From Leadbetterella byssophila_A (GTDB lineage Bacteria; Bacteroidota; Bacteroidia; Cytophagales; Spirosomataceae), in contig JBEBRR010000004.1 of NCBI GenBank assembly GCA_040394735.1, positions 28,363 to 92,362 of the forward strand: a DNA stretch of 64,000 bases, in the 5' to 3' direction. Position numbers and translations under genes: made by a program. How positions within the stretch are numbered: the first letter of the stretch is position 1; each line of letters begins with the position of its first letter. The notes beneath the pieces were generated by a model. That model had not been told where the DNA came from. It saw only the letters and a program-made list of their open reading frames with translations, and searched no databases. Of this stretch, positions 24,855 to 32,338 are shown piece by piece.

Positions 24855-25112
24855 ATGGACCAATTAAAACTGGAGATCAAAGAAAAAATTATAGCCGCAC
24901 TTAACCTGGAAGACGTTACGGCAGCCGATATCAATGACGATGACGCACTTTTCGGCGACGGCCTCGGCCTGGACTCCATTGATGCGCTGGAGCTGATCGT
25001 GATGCTTGACAAAGACTATGGTATCAAACTTTCAGACCCTAAAGAAGGCAGAAATATTTTCCGGTCGGTCAATACCATGGCCGCCTATATTGCGGAGCAC
25101 AGAACAAAATAA
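24855..25112 (+). CDS. Acyl carrier protein (block 2)
   Basis: An 85-residue acyl carrier protein. The phosphopantetheine attachment serine is Ser41 in GLGLDSIDALEL, in the canonical D-S-x-(D/E) context. The helical, acidic profile (DINDDDALFGDG) is typical. It probably carries aryl-polyene intermediates for the flanking KS enzymes. The ATG follows the previous stop with no gap, and its own stop is followed immediately by the next ATG. A second ACP of different sequence is encoded at 44075-44314. Confidence 0.94.
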   Translation: MDQLKLEIKEKIIAALNLEDVTAADINDDDALFGDGLGLDSIDALELIVMLDKDYGIKLSDPKEGRNIFRSVNTMAAYIAEHRTK

Positions 25113-26318
25113 ATGGGAAAAGTAGGGATAACAGGAATGGGGATCGTTTCGGCCATTGGCGATACAGTGGAAGAAAATCTCCGTTCACTGGTGGAGCTGA
25201 AACCCGGTATTTCCCGCATTGAAAATCTGGATACGGTACATAAGGAAGTGATCCGGGTAGGGGAAATAAAAAAAACAAATCAGGAATTAGCTAAATATCT
25301 AAATTTAGAAAAAAGCAATAACTTTACCCGTACGGCCATGCTGGGGGTGATCGCTGCGCGGCAGGCGGTAGCTGATGCGGGAATAACCGATATGACAGCC
25401 TGGCGAACAGGACTGGTTTCTGCCACCAGCGTAGGGGGGATGGATACTACGGAACAGTATTTTACAGCCTATCCCCATAATGAAGAGATCCGACGGTATA
25501 TTCTCAGCCATGACCCCGGTGACAGCACCCATAAGATTGCCGATGCATTGGGAGTCAAAGGATTGATCACTACCATCAGCACTGCCTGCTCTTCTGCAGC
25601 CAACGCCATCATGCTGGGAGCCCGGCTGATTCTGAGTGGCGAGCTTGACCGCGTGGTGGTGGGGGGCACTGACGCCCTGGCCCGGTTTACCATTAATGGT
25701 TTTAAAACCCTGATGATCCTGTCAGACGAAGAAAACACCCCCTTTGACCGCGACCGGAAAGGACTGAACCTGGGCGAAGCAGCCGCCTACCTCGTGCTGG
25801 AATCAGAAGAGGCTGTAAAAGCCGGAAATAAGAAAGTTTTGGCGTATTTATCAGGCTTTGGCAATGCCAATGATGCCTACCATCAGACGGCTTCTTCAGA
25901 GAACGGGGAAGGCGCTACCCTGGCCATGCAGAAGGCATTACGGGTGGCCGGTCTTCATCCAGAGGATATCAGCTATATCAATGTACATGGTACGGCCACC
26001 GGTAATAATGACCTCTCTGAAGGCCGGGCGCTGATCCATGTTTTCGGAGACCGGGTACCGGAATTCAGCTCTACCAAGCCCTTTACCGGACATACGCTGG
26101 CTGCTGCCGGTGCCATTGAGGCAGTTTACAGTATCCTTTCCCTGCAGCATGGGATGATCTGGCCCAACCTGAACTTCCGGAACCCGATGCCTGAGTTTGA
26201 CCTGGTGCCGGTGACTTCCTTGCAGAAAAAGGAGATCCGTCATGTGCTATCCAACTCTTTCGGTTTCGGGGGAAATTGTTCCACTTTAATATTTACGGCG
26301 GCAGATGATTTATATTAA
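25113..26318 (+). CDS. Beta-ketoacyl-ACP synthase II type, KS 2
   Basis: A 401-residue FabF-like ketosynthase, full length. Cys159 in STACSSAANA, His in INVHGTATGNND and His in KPFTGHTLAAAG form an intact triad, and the C terminus NSFGFGGNCSTLIF is standard. By gene order it probably pairs with the chain-length-factor-like protein that follows, in the manner of type II polyketide KS/CLF heterodimers. It overlaps that gene by 14 bases, which supports coupled translation. Confidence 0.93.
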   Translation: MGKVGITGMGIVSAIGDTVEENLRSLVELKPGISRIENLDTVHKEVIRVGEIKKTNQELAKYLNLEKSNNFTRTAMLGVIAARQAVADAGITDMTAWRTGLVSATSVGGMDTTEQYFTAYPHNEEIRRYILSHDPGDSTHKIADALGVKGLITTISTACSSAANAIMLGARLILSGELDRVVVGGTDALARFTINGFKTLMILSDEENTPFDRDRKGLNLGEAAAYLVLESEEAVKAGNKKVLAYLSGFGNANDAYHQTASSENGEGATLAMQKALRVAGLHPEDISYINVHGTATGNNDLSEGRALIHVFGDRVPEFSSTKPFTGHTLAAAGAIEAVYSILSLQHGMIWPNLNFRNPMPEFDLVPVTSLQKKEIRHVLSNSFGFGGNCSTLIFTAADDLY

Positions 26319-27333
26319 CGGGTGCGGGTGTGTATCTGCGCAGAAAACATTTGACGGCAGCTTCCCGGAGGAGATCATTCACCCGGAAGGGTATGTATTG
26401 CCCGTGGTGGCGCCCCCCTACAAAGAATATATTTCACCGGCCATGATCCGCCGCATGGGCTCAGGAGTGAAAAACGGGGTGGTGGCTTCAGCGCTGGCTC
26501 TTCAGGAGGCCGGCTCGCCCGAACCTGACGCTATCATAACCGGTACGGGAGTGGGCTGTATCAAAGACTCTGAAAATTTCCTGATGGCCATCATTGAAAA
26601 CCGGGAAGCTTTCCTGACGCCTACCTCTTTTATCCAGTCAACCCATAATACGGTGGGGGCGCAGATTGCCCTGGGTCTTGGCTGTAAAGCCTACAATTTC
26701 TCGTATGTCAACGGTGCCGTTTCCTTTGAATCGGCATTGGTGGATGCCCGTCTTCAGCTTTTAAGCGGGGAGGCCTCTACCATTCTTGCAGGCGGAGTAG
26801 ATGAGAAGGCCGACTTTACCTACAGTCTGTTTGCACTGGCAGGACTGATCAGGTCCGGAGAGCATTCGGCTGGTGCTTCCTACAGCGAAGGGGCCGCTTT
26901 TTTTGTTTTAGGCACGGAAAAAAAGAAACAGAGCTATGCCGAATTAAAAGATGTAGTGGTAATGAACCGCCTGGAGCCCGCAGCATTGGGCCGGGAACTG
27001 GAACGTTTCCTGGCGCGTACGGGCACTGCCCCGGCCGATATTGACGCCGTGGTGATCGGTAAGAACGATGATAGCCGGTTTCAGGAGTATTATCCCGCTC
27101 TACTGAGCGGATTCTCTCCCGATATTCCGGTAATTCACTATAAACACCTGAGCGGGGAGTACAATACGGCATCGGCATTTGGCTTCTGGCTGGCTGCCGG
27201 TATCCTGAAAAAGCAGCAGGTGCCGGAGGTGGTACTGCTAAGCGGCCAGCCCCGTACGGCGCTTCGTCACATCCTCCTTTATAATCAATACAGGGGAGCA
27301 GACCATAGCTTTATATTACTTTCGGCATGCTGA
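26305..27333 (+). CDS. Chain-length-factor-like beta-ketoacyl synthase
   Basis: A 342-residue protein with a KS fold but no KS chemistry: at the nucleophile site the sequence is FSYVNGAVSFESAL, with no Cys, and neither histidine motif is kept (VVIGKNDD in place of xxHGTxT; LSGEYNTAS in place of GHxxxA). This is the pattern of CLF (KS-beta) subunits, which pair with an active KS to fix polyene length. The structural GG turn (ILAGGVDEKADF) is intact. It overlaps KS 2 by 14 bases and the deacetylase by 7. A separate decarboxylase role, seen for some CLFs, cannot be excluded. Confidence 0.85.
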   Translation: MIYINGCGCVSAQKTFDGSFPEEIIHPEGYVLPVVAPPYKEYISPAMIRRMGSGVKNGVVASALALQEAGSPEPDAIITGTGVGCIKDSENFLMAIIENREAFLTPTSFIQSTHNTVGAQIALGLGCKAYNFSYVNGAVSFESALVDARLQLLSGEASTILAGGVDEKADFTYSLFALAGLIRSGEHSAGASYSEGAAFFVLGTEKKKQSYAELKDVVVMNRLEPAALGRELERFLARTGTAPADIDAVVIGKNDDSRFQEYYPALLSGFSPDIPVIHYKHLSGEYNTASAFGFWLAAGILKKQQVPEVVLLSGQPRTALRHILLYNQYRGADHSFILLSAC

Positions 27334-28100
27334 CCCACCGGTCAAATACGGTTATCCTGGTTCTCGGAATATCTTTATGGGGGGCACTTCGTTTCTTTTA
27401 CCCGGTCAGCAGCGTATTTCCGGCCGTGCTTTTTTTGCTGTGGCTGGGCTTCAGCATTGCGGGGTCTTTCACAATTGGCTGGAACTATCACCTGGAAGCA
27501 AGACACGAAAACCCGGATTCGCAAGACATCGGGCTTACGTTTGATGACGGTCCTACCGAACACACGGCCGCTGTCCTGGATCTCCTGAAAAAATACCAGG
27601 GAAAGGCCACTTTCTTTCTTATTGGCAGGCAGGTGGAGAAATACCCCCACCTGGTGAAAAGAATGCTGGCCGAAGGGCATACCGTGGGAAATCACACCTG
27701 GTCACACTCCCCGGCTACCGGCTTTATGAATGCCCGAAAAATGGAGGAAGAGATAAGGGCTGCCGACCGGGCTATAGAGAAGATGACACCGGGAAAGGTA
27801 AAACTTTACCGTCCGCCTTTCGGGGTGACTAATCCTTCGGTCAAAAAAGCAGTCCAACAAACAGGGCACACCGTTATGGGATGGAGCATCCGTTCCCTGG
27901 ATACGGTGGTCACTGATGAACATAAGATTCTGGGCCGGATACTCTGCCGCCTCCGGCCGGGCAGGGTGATCCTCCTCCACGATACCTCGCAAAAGAGTGT
28001 TAACGTGCTGGGAAAACTGCTGAAAGAATTAGAAAGGAGGTCATTACGGTCCGTTACTTTAGACCGCCTGTTTAATTTAAATGCGTATGAAAAGATATAG
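27327..28100 (+). CDS. Polysaccharide deacetylase family protein (NodB domain)
   Basis: A 257-residue membrane-anchored carbohydrate-esterase-4 type protein. Two hydrophobic helices at the N terminus (residues 8-25, 30-50) are followed by the NodB domain: catalytic base/metal Asp73-Asp74 in LTFDDGPTEHT, metal ligands His123 and His127 (GNHTWSHSP), then the RPPFG and LHD (VILLHDTS) motifs. All canonical residues are present, so it should be active. The deacetylated substrate in a pigment locus is not obvious; it may act on an acylated intermediate or on peptidoglycan. Overlaps LolA by 20 bases. Confidence 0.85.
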   Translation: MLTHRSNTVILVLGISLWGALRFFYPVSSVFPAVLFLLWLGFSIAGSFTIGWNYHLEARHENPDSQDIGLTFDDGPTEHTAAVLDLLKKYQGKATFFLIGRQVEKYPHLVKRMLAEGHTVGNHTWSHSPATGFMNARKMEEEIRAADRAIEKMTPGKVKLYRPPFGVTNPSVKKAVQQTGHTVMGWSIRSLDTVVTDEHKILGRILCRLRPGRVILLHDTSQKSVNVLGKLLKELERRSLRSVTLDRLFNLNAYEKI

Positions 28101-28788
28101 TTGGGTATTCCTGGCCCTGTTCTCGGGCAATTTACCCGTTTTCGGAGAAAAAAATGAGGTAGCCGTGGAAGCCCGCAGCCCCTCTTCAGTTTATGAAATA
28201 CCTTATAGACTTCCGGGAAATACAGCGCAGGAGACTCCTCTGACGGAGTCGGAGATCCGGGCGTTCAAAGAGGCTGTACGCCTTTCAGCGGCGCAGACCG
28301 AAAGCCTGACGGCCGACTTCATACAGTCAAGACACTCCCGCTATCTTGCCCGCGCCGCCGAAAGCAGGGGAAAACTTCTCTTTATGAAGCCTGGCCGGGT
28401 GCTCTGGAAATATACTTTTCCCTCACCCTACAGCGTTTTATTCCTGGAAAAGAAGATGTATATCAATGATAACGGGAAGAAAAAAGACGTAAATGCGGGA
28501 AAACGCATGGAGAAGCTGAATAAGCTGGTTGCCGGCAGTGTTACCGGTGATATGTTTGATGCTTCTGAATTTACGTTTTCATATGCCCGATCGGAAGACA
28601 AAATACGGGTACGGCTGATCACCAAAGAAGCTTCGCTCAAAAAATACATCCGGGAGATCGGGCTGACCTTTGAAAATAATAAGGTGAGTGAGGTAAAAAT
28701 GACCGAGCCGTCGGAAGACTATACCCGGATCATCTTCAAAAACAGTGTGCTCAACGGGCGGATCGATCCTTCGGTGTTTATTCCTTAA
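28081..28788 (+). CDS. LolA-family outer-membrane lipoprotein carrier-like protein
   Basis: A 235-residue exported protein (signal peptide RYSWVFLALFSGNLPVFG). It has the LolA-like unclosed beta-barrel fold with LTADFIQSRHSRYL near the beginning and RGKLLFMKPGRVLWKYTFP, which is the hallmark (G-x-(L/F)-x-(L/F)-(K/R)-x-P-x-x-x-R-W) of LolA proteins. In aryl-polyene loci a dedicated LolA-like protein carries the lipid product through the periplasm. It starts with ATG at 28081, inside the deacetylase gene. The canonical chromosomal lolA would be elsewhere. Confidence 0.88.
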   Translation: MRMKRYSWVFLALFSGNLPVFGEKNEVAVEARSPSSVYEIPYRLPGNTAQETPLTESEIRAFKEAVRLSAAQTESLTADFIQSRHSRYLARAAESRGKLLFMKPGRVLWKYTFPSPYSVLFLEKKMYINDNGKKKDVNAGKRMEKLNKLVAGSVTGDMFDASEFTFSYARSEDKIRVRLITKEASLKKYIREIGLTFENNKVSEVKMTEPSEDYTRIIFKNSVLNGRIDPSVFIP

Positions 28789-28811
28789 GAGTGCAGCTAA
28801 AATTTATACAC

Positions 28812-29432
28812 ATGAAAAAACATTACCTCGCCGGCCTGCTTCTCTTCCTTTTTGCGGGAAGCTACGCACAGGTATCTATACGGCCCGGGGTGAGGGCCGG
28901 GGCGAATTATTCGCAGATCACCCGGACATATTATGATCCCCGGACCGATTTTTATTTCGGTGTGCTGGGCGAGATAAAATTCAATAATACTTTCTTTCTC
29001 CAGCCTGAAATAGGGTTTTCGAGGCAGGGAGCCAGAGGCGATGTTTACCGCCTGCCGGAGTCGGGGGAAGAAAAAGTATGGGCCCGGAAGAACATAGAGT
29101 CCAATTATGTGACCTGGGGAGTGACCGGGAAACTCGCCTTCTCAAGGGCTGTCCGTATTTTGTTCGGCATTTCAGCGGAAAGATCTGTAGAGGGGCCTGA
29201 AGCCGTTAAGCCGCTCCGGAGCGGAGGAGACTTTTGCGCGCTGGCAGGTGCCGAATACAAATTTCCGTTTGGCCTGGGGATAGAATTCAGGATTAAAAGA
29301 GGCACTTTTGACATGATTGACAGCCGGGATTACGAGACTTTTTCCAGTAGGCGCTCCTGGTGGTCGGGAGACCGTAATCTGAATCTGGTTATGCAGGCCG
29401 GGGTCAATTATACCATCCCGACAGCGCCCTGA
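28812..29432 (+). CDS. Outer-membrane beta-barrel protein, tandem copy 1
   Basis: A 206-residue exported protein: signal peptide (MKKHYLAGLLLFLFAGSYAQ) then beta strands of the PorT-like barrel type (SIRPGVRAGANYSQITRTYY, TFFLQPEIGFSRQGARG, FGLGIEFRIKRGTFDMID). It is a paralogue of the next gene; the GARGDV/GALGNV and KRGTFDM/KRGLFDI regions align. I start at ATG 28812; the start is preceded by GCAGCTAAAATTTATACAC, related to the dispersed leader repeat. The pair lies within the pigment locus, so a role in placing the pigment in the outer membrane is possible but not shown. Confidence 0.8.
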   Translation: MKKHYLAGLLLFLFAGSYAQVSIRPGVRAGANYSQITRTYYDPRTDFYFGVLGEIKFNNTFFLQPEIGFSRQGARGDVYRLPESGEEKVWARKNIESNYVTWGVTGKLAFSRAVRILFGISAERSVEGPEAVKPLRSGGDFCALAGAEYKFPFGLGIEFRIKRGTFDMIDSRDYETFSSRRSWWSGDRNLNLVMQAGVNYTIPTAP

Positions 29433-29499
29433 GCTGTTTTGTACGACTATAAGTCAAAACAGCAAGTGAATGGCCGGATCAAAGTTAAAATTTTTGCAG

Positions 29500-30102
29500 A
29501 TGAAGAAGATATTTTTACTTATAATACTCGCCGGGTTAAGTTTGCCGGGTTTTACACAGCGCACGAAATCGGTGGGGCTCAGGGCAGGTGTGAATGTATC
29601 TGATATCACCCGTACGGTTTTTACCGCCCGTACTGCTTTTTATGCGGGCCTGGCAGGAGAAATGCGGATGACCGGCCTGTATGCCCTGCAACTGGAATTG
29701 GGCTATTCGCAGCAGGGAGCTTTAGGAAACGTGGAAGATGAGCGAAGTGTAAACCGCCATTTTTCGGATTCGGGAATCCGTACGGAATATTTTACGGCAG
29801 GGGTGATGAATAAGTTCAGCATTCACCGTAAGTTCAGCTTACTGGCCGGGGCTTCTGTGGAGCAGGAGCTGAGCGGAAATCCTTTCCTCAGCCGGACCCT
29901 GGACGCGGGGGTAATATTAGGAGCAGAATACCAGTTTCTGCCCGGTTTCGGATTAGAAGTGAGGGCCAAACGCGGGCTTTTTGATATTTTTGAGAATTCA
30001 GCCTATACTACCGGAGAATATACCGGAAATTTGCTGATGGGAAGCCAGTCTAACCTGGTCTTGCAGGCGGGTCTGGTTTATTATTTTAAAGAACGAAAAT
30101 AA
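29500..30102 (+). CDS. Outer-membrane beta-barrel protein, tandem copy 2
   Basis: A 200-residue exported beta-barrel protein with signal peptide MKKIFLLIILAGLSLPGF. It shares strand order and key phrases with the previous gene: VGLRAGVNVSDITRT, ALQLELGYSQQGALGNV and GFGLEVRAKRGLFDI. Identity is partial, so the duplication is not recent. I use ATG 29500, not the in-frame codon at 29470, because the signal peptide begins there. The next gene (dehydratase) starts 4 bases after its stop, so this gene is in the same transcription unit. Confidence 0.8.
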   Translation: MKKIFLLIILAGLSLPGFTQRTKSVGLRAGVNVSDITRTVFTARTAFYAGLAGEMRMTGLYALQLELGYSQQGALGNVEDERSVNRHFSDSGIRTEYFTAGVMNKFSIHRKFSLLAGASVEQELSGNPFLSRTLDAGVILGAEYQFLPGFGLEVRAKRGLFDIFENSAYTTGEYTGNLLMGSQSNLVLQAGLVYYFKERK

Positions 30103-30105
30103 CGT

Positions 30106-30480
30106 ATGCTGGCAGAAAAAGGCTTTTATTCCGTGAATACGGTGACCGACAAAGGAGAAGGCAAATACCATGTTGCGGTGCTGCTGAATAAGGAGCATGA
30201 TATCTTTAAGGGTCATTTCCCCGGCAACCCGGTTACTCCCGGGGCCTGCATGCTGCAGGTAGTGAAAGAGCTGACCCAGGACATTCTGGGCATGAAGCTG
30301 ATGATGACCAGCGCCGCCAATGTAAAATTTATGGCTTTGATCAATCCGGAAAAAAACCCGGAACTCCTGCTGGAGCTGGAGATTGACGCCGGGGAGGAAG
30401 GGCGGATACGGGTGAAAAACACCACCCTCTTTGAGGATGTCACCGCACTCAGAATGAGTAATACCTATAAGAGGATTTAG
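30106..30480 (+). CDS. FabZ-like 3-hydroxyacyl-ACP dehydratase
   Basis: A 124-residue hotdog domain. FKGHFPGNPVTPGACMLQVV carries the FabZ catalytic His in HFPG and the Pro-Gly turn before the central helix; the acidic catalytic residue of FabZ (E/D in the helix) is not obvious, because the helix reads CMLQVVKEL with Gln at the usual place. It is the third dehydratase-type hotdog in the locus and could make the double bonds during polyene elongation with FabG (45533). It is followed by an exported protein gene 82 bases later. Confidence 0.82.
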   Translation: MLAEKGFYSVNTVTDKGEGKYHVAVLLNKEHDIFKGHFPGNPVTPGACMLQVVKELTQDILGMKLMMTSAANVKFMALINPEKNPELLLELEIDAGEEGRIRVKNTTLFEDVTALRMSNTYKRI

Positions 30481-30561
30481 ACACCCGGCAACTGACAAAT
30501 CAATTTCGGGTGGGGAGTAGTAGTGAGTTTGGGTAGCGGGTTAATCGTAAATAGTACACAT

Positions 30562-31026
30562 ATGAGAGGTTTAGTGATAGGGATACTGTGCTGGTTCAGC
30601 CTGGCAGCTCAGGCACAGGACATCGCGCGTCTGAGGAAAGAGTTTGTGTCGGCATCGGCTTCGGCAGGGGCAGCAGAGAAATTTCTGCAGACTACCGGAA
30701 ATATTTCTCAGGCTTCCAAACCCCTTTTGCAGGCTTATAAAGGAGCAGCTCTGCTGATCGGGGGAAAATATGCAAAAGGCATTGAAGACAAGAAGAAAAT
30801 GGCCCGTGAAGGTATCAGCCTGCTCGAATCAGCCGTATCCAGAGACCCCGATCATATCGAGATCCGCACCCTGCGTCTGAGTATCCAGGAAAACTCCCCC
30901 AAAATACTGAAATACAAATCGAAAATAGAAGAAGACCGTAGCTTCATAACCCGGCGCTTTGAGGAGTTGCCGGAAGGAGAGCTCAAAGCTTTTGTGGGAG
31001 GATATCTTAAAGAAAGTGAAAAGTGA
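30562..31026 (+). CDS. Small exported protein of unknown function
   Basis: A 154-residue exported protein (signal peptide MRGLVIGILCWFSLAAQAQ). The mature part is predicted mostly helical and charged (LRKEFVSASASAGAAEKFLQ, TTGNISQASKPLLQAYKG, KKMAREGISLLESAVSRDPD) with a TPR-like feel. I do not assign a family. I chose ATG 30562; the open frame begins upstream at 30523 but lacks a signal peptide there. A hairpin (CACCCG...CGGGTG around 30482-30517) and a CGTAAATAGTACACATATG leader precede it. Its stop codon is part of the inverted repeat 31021-31139. It is probably the last gene of block 2. Confidence 0.7.
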   Translation: MRGLVIGILCWFSLAAQAQDIARLRKEFVSASASAGAAEKFLQTTGNISQASKPLLQAYKGAALLIGGKYAKGIEDKKKMAREGISLLESAVSRDPDHIEIRTLRLSIQENSPKILKYKSKIEEDRSFITRRFEELPEGELKAFVGGYLKESEK

Positions 31027-31139
31027 ACAGCTAACAGTGAACAGTTTGAGCTCATTTGCTGCTTTCACCTCGGCAGCTGTCAGCTGGGGTAAGCCATTCA
31101 CTTTTTTGTTATTCACTGTTCACTGTTAGTTGTTCACTT
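31021..31139. repeat. Inverted repeat, 25-base arms
   Basis: The left arm (31021-31045) and right arm (31115-31139) are reverse complements with one mismatch; both centre on CTAACAGTGAACAG. The left arm contains the stop codon of the gene at 30562, and the right arm ends six bases before the -7 box of the next gene. The loop of about 69 bases has a smaller dyad (GGCAGCTGTCAGCTGGGG). It could be a terminator or a non-autonomous mobile element. Confidence 0.7.
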
Positions 31140-31144
31140 CCTGT

Positions 31145-31152
31145 TATCTTTG
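31145..31152 (+). promoter_or_regulatory. -7 promoter box for flexirubin block 3
   Basis: TATCTTTG, a full TAnnTTTG match, 22 bases before the TTG at 31175. It excludes translation from the upstream in-frame TTG at 31130. Confidence 0.6.
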
Positions 31153-31174
31153 CAGTCAAAAGACCATTAACAGA

Positions 31175-32338
31175 TTGAGGGTTCCGTCGAAATACAAATG
31201 GTGCGTCATCATTCCCACCTATAACAATCACCGGACGCTGGCCAACGTGATCAGCGGTGTACTGAAGTACACGGAAGCGGTGATTGTGGTGAACGACGGC
31301 TCTACCGATGCTACCACGGAGATCCTGGAAGGGTTTTCCTCCCTGACCGTTCTTGAACATCCCGAAAACAAGGGCAAGGGGACGGCACTGAGAAACGGTT
31401 TCAGAAAAGCCATTGAACTGGGATACGAGTTCGCAGTGACCATTGATTCTGACGGACAGCACTTCCCTGATGATATCCCCGTATTTATTGAAAGACTGAA
31501 TGAGTCGGACGGTAATATCCTGCTGATCGGTGAGCGGAATATGGCTCAGGAGGGCATTCCCCGGAAAAGCAGCTTCGGAAATAAGTTCTCCAACTTCTGG
31601 TTCTGGTTTGAAACCGGCGGAAAGTTGGGCGATACCCAGTCGGGCTTTCGTTTATACCCGCTTTTGCGGATGCCGGAACGTTACTTTACACCCAAATTTG
31701 AATTTGAGATCGAGTCGATCGTACGGGCTGCCTGGAAAGGAGTGAAGGTAGAAAACGTGCCTGTTAAAGTACATTATGAGCAGGAGGGCCGTGTATCCCA
31801 TTTCCGGCCGTTCCGCGACTTTACCCGGATCAGCATCCTGAATACGGTACTGGTGGTGATTACCCTTCTGTATATCAAGCCGCGGGATTTTTTCCGCAGC
31901 CTAAAAAAAAAAGATATCCGGCAGTTCCTGAAAGAGGAGGTGCTGGAAAGTAACGACAGTCCCCGGATCAAGGCGTTTTCTATGGCTTTGGGAGTATTCT
32001 GGGGCATTGTACCGCTTTGGGGCTTTCAAACCCTGGGAGTGCTGGGTTCAGCCTATGCGCTACGCCTGAACAAGCTGATCGCCTTTGCGTTTTCCAACGT
32101 CAGCCTTCCTCCTTTTATTCCGCTGATTATTTTCGGCTCCCTGAAAGCAGGATCCTGGCTGGTAGATTCGCCTGTCATGCCTGATGGCCCGCTGAGCCTG
32201 GAAGTGGTGCAGCTTCACCTGGTTCAATACCTGGTGGGAAGTTCTGTGCTGGCCGTTCTGCTTGCGCTTATCACGGGCAGCGCCGGCTACGCTGCTCTTA
32301 CCTGTTTCTCCAGAACTAAAACGGCGCTGAATGCATAA
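31175..32338 (+). CDS. Glycosyltransferase family 2 fused to DUF2062
   Basis: A 387-residue protein. The N-terminal GT2 domain (WCVIIPTYNNHRTLANVISG, VIVVNDGSTDATTE, DSDGQHFPDDIPVF with the DxD-like metal motif) is followed by a DUF2062 membrane domain (RIKAFSMALGVFWGIVPLWG and about four helices in the last 120 residues). I start at TTG 31175 because the -7 box at 31145-31152 lies inside the longer frame. GT2 enzymes of this kind glycosylate lipid carriers or, in pigment loci, may glycosylate the product. Flexirubins are not known to be glycosylated, so its role is open. It overlaps the next gene by 8 bases. Confidence 0.8.
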   Translation: MRVPSKYKWCVIIPTYNNHRTLANVISGVLKYTEAVIVVNDGSTDATTEILEGFSSLTVLEHPENKGKGTALRNGFRKAIELGYEFAVTIDSDGQHFPDDIPVFIERLNESDGNILLIGERNMAQEGIPRKSSFGNKFSNFWFWFETGGKLGDTQSGFRLYPLLRMPERYFTPKFEFEIESIVRAAWKGVKVENVPVKVHYEQEGRVSHFRPFRDFTRISILNTVLVVITLLYIKPRDFFRSLKKKDIRQFLKEEVLESNDSPRIKAFSMALGVFWGIVPLWGFQTLGVLGSAYALRLNKLIAFAFSNVSLPPFIPLIIFGSLKAGSWLVDSPVMPDGPLSLEVVQLHLVQYLVGSSVLAVLLALITGSAGYAALTCFSRTKTALNA

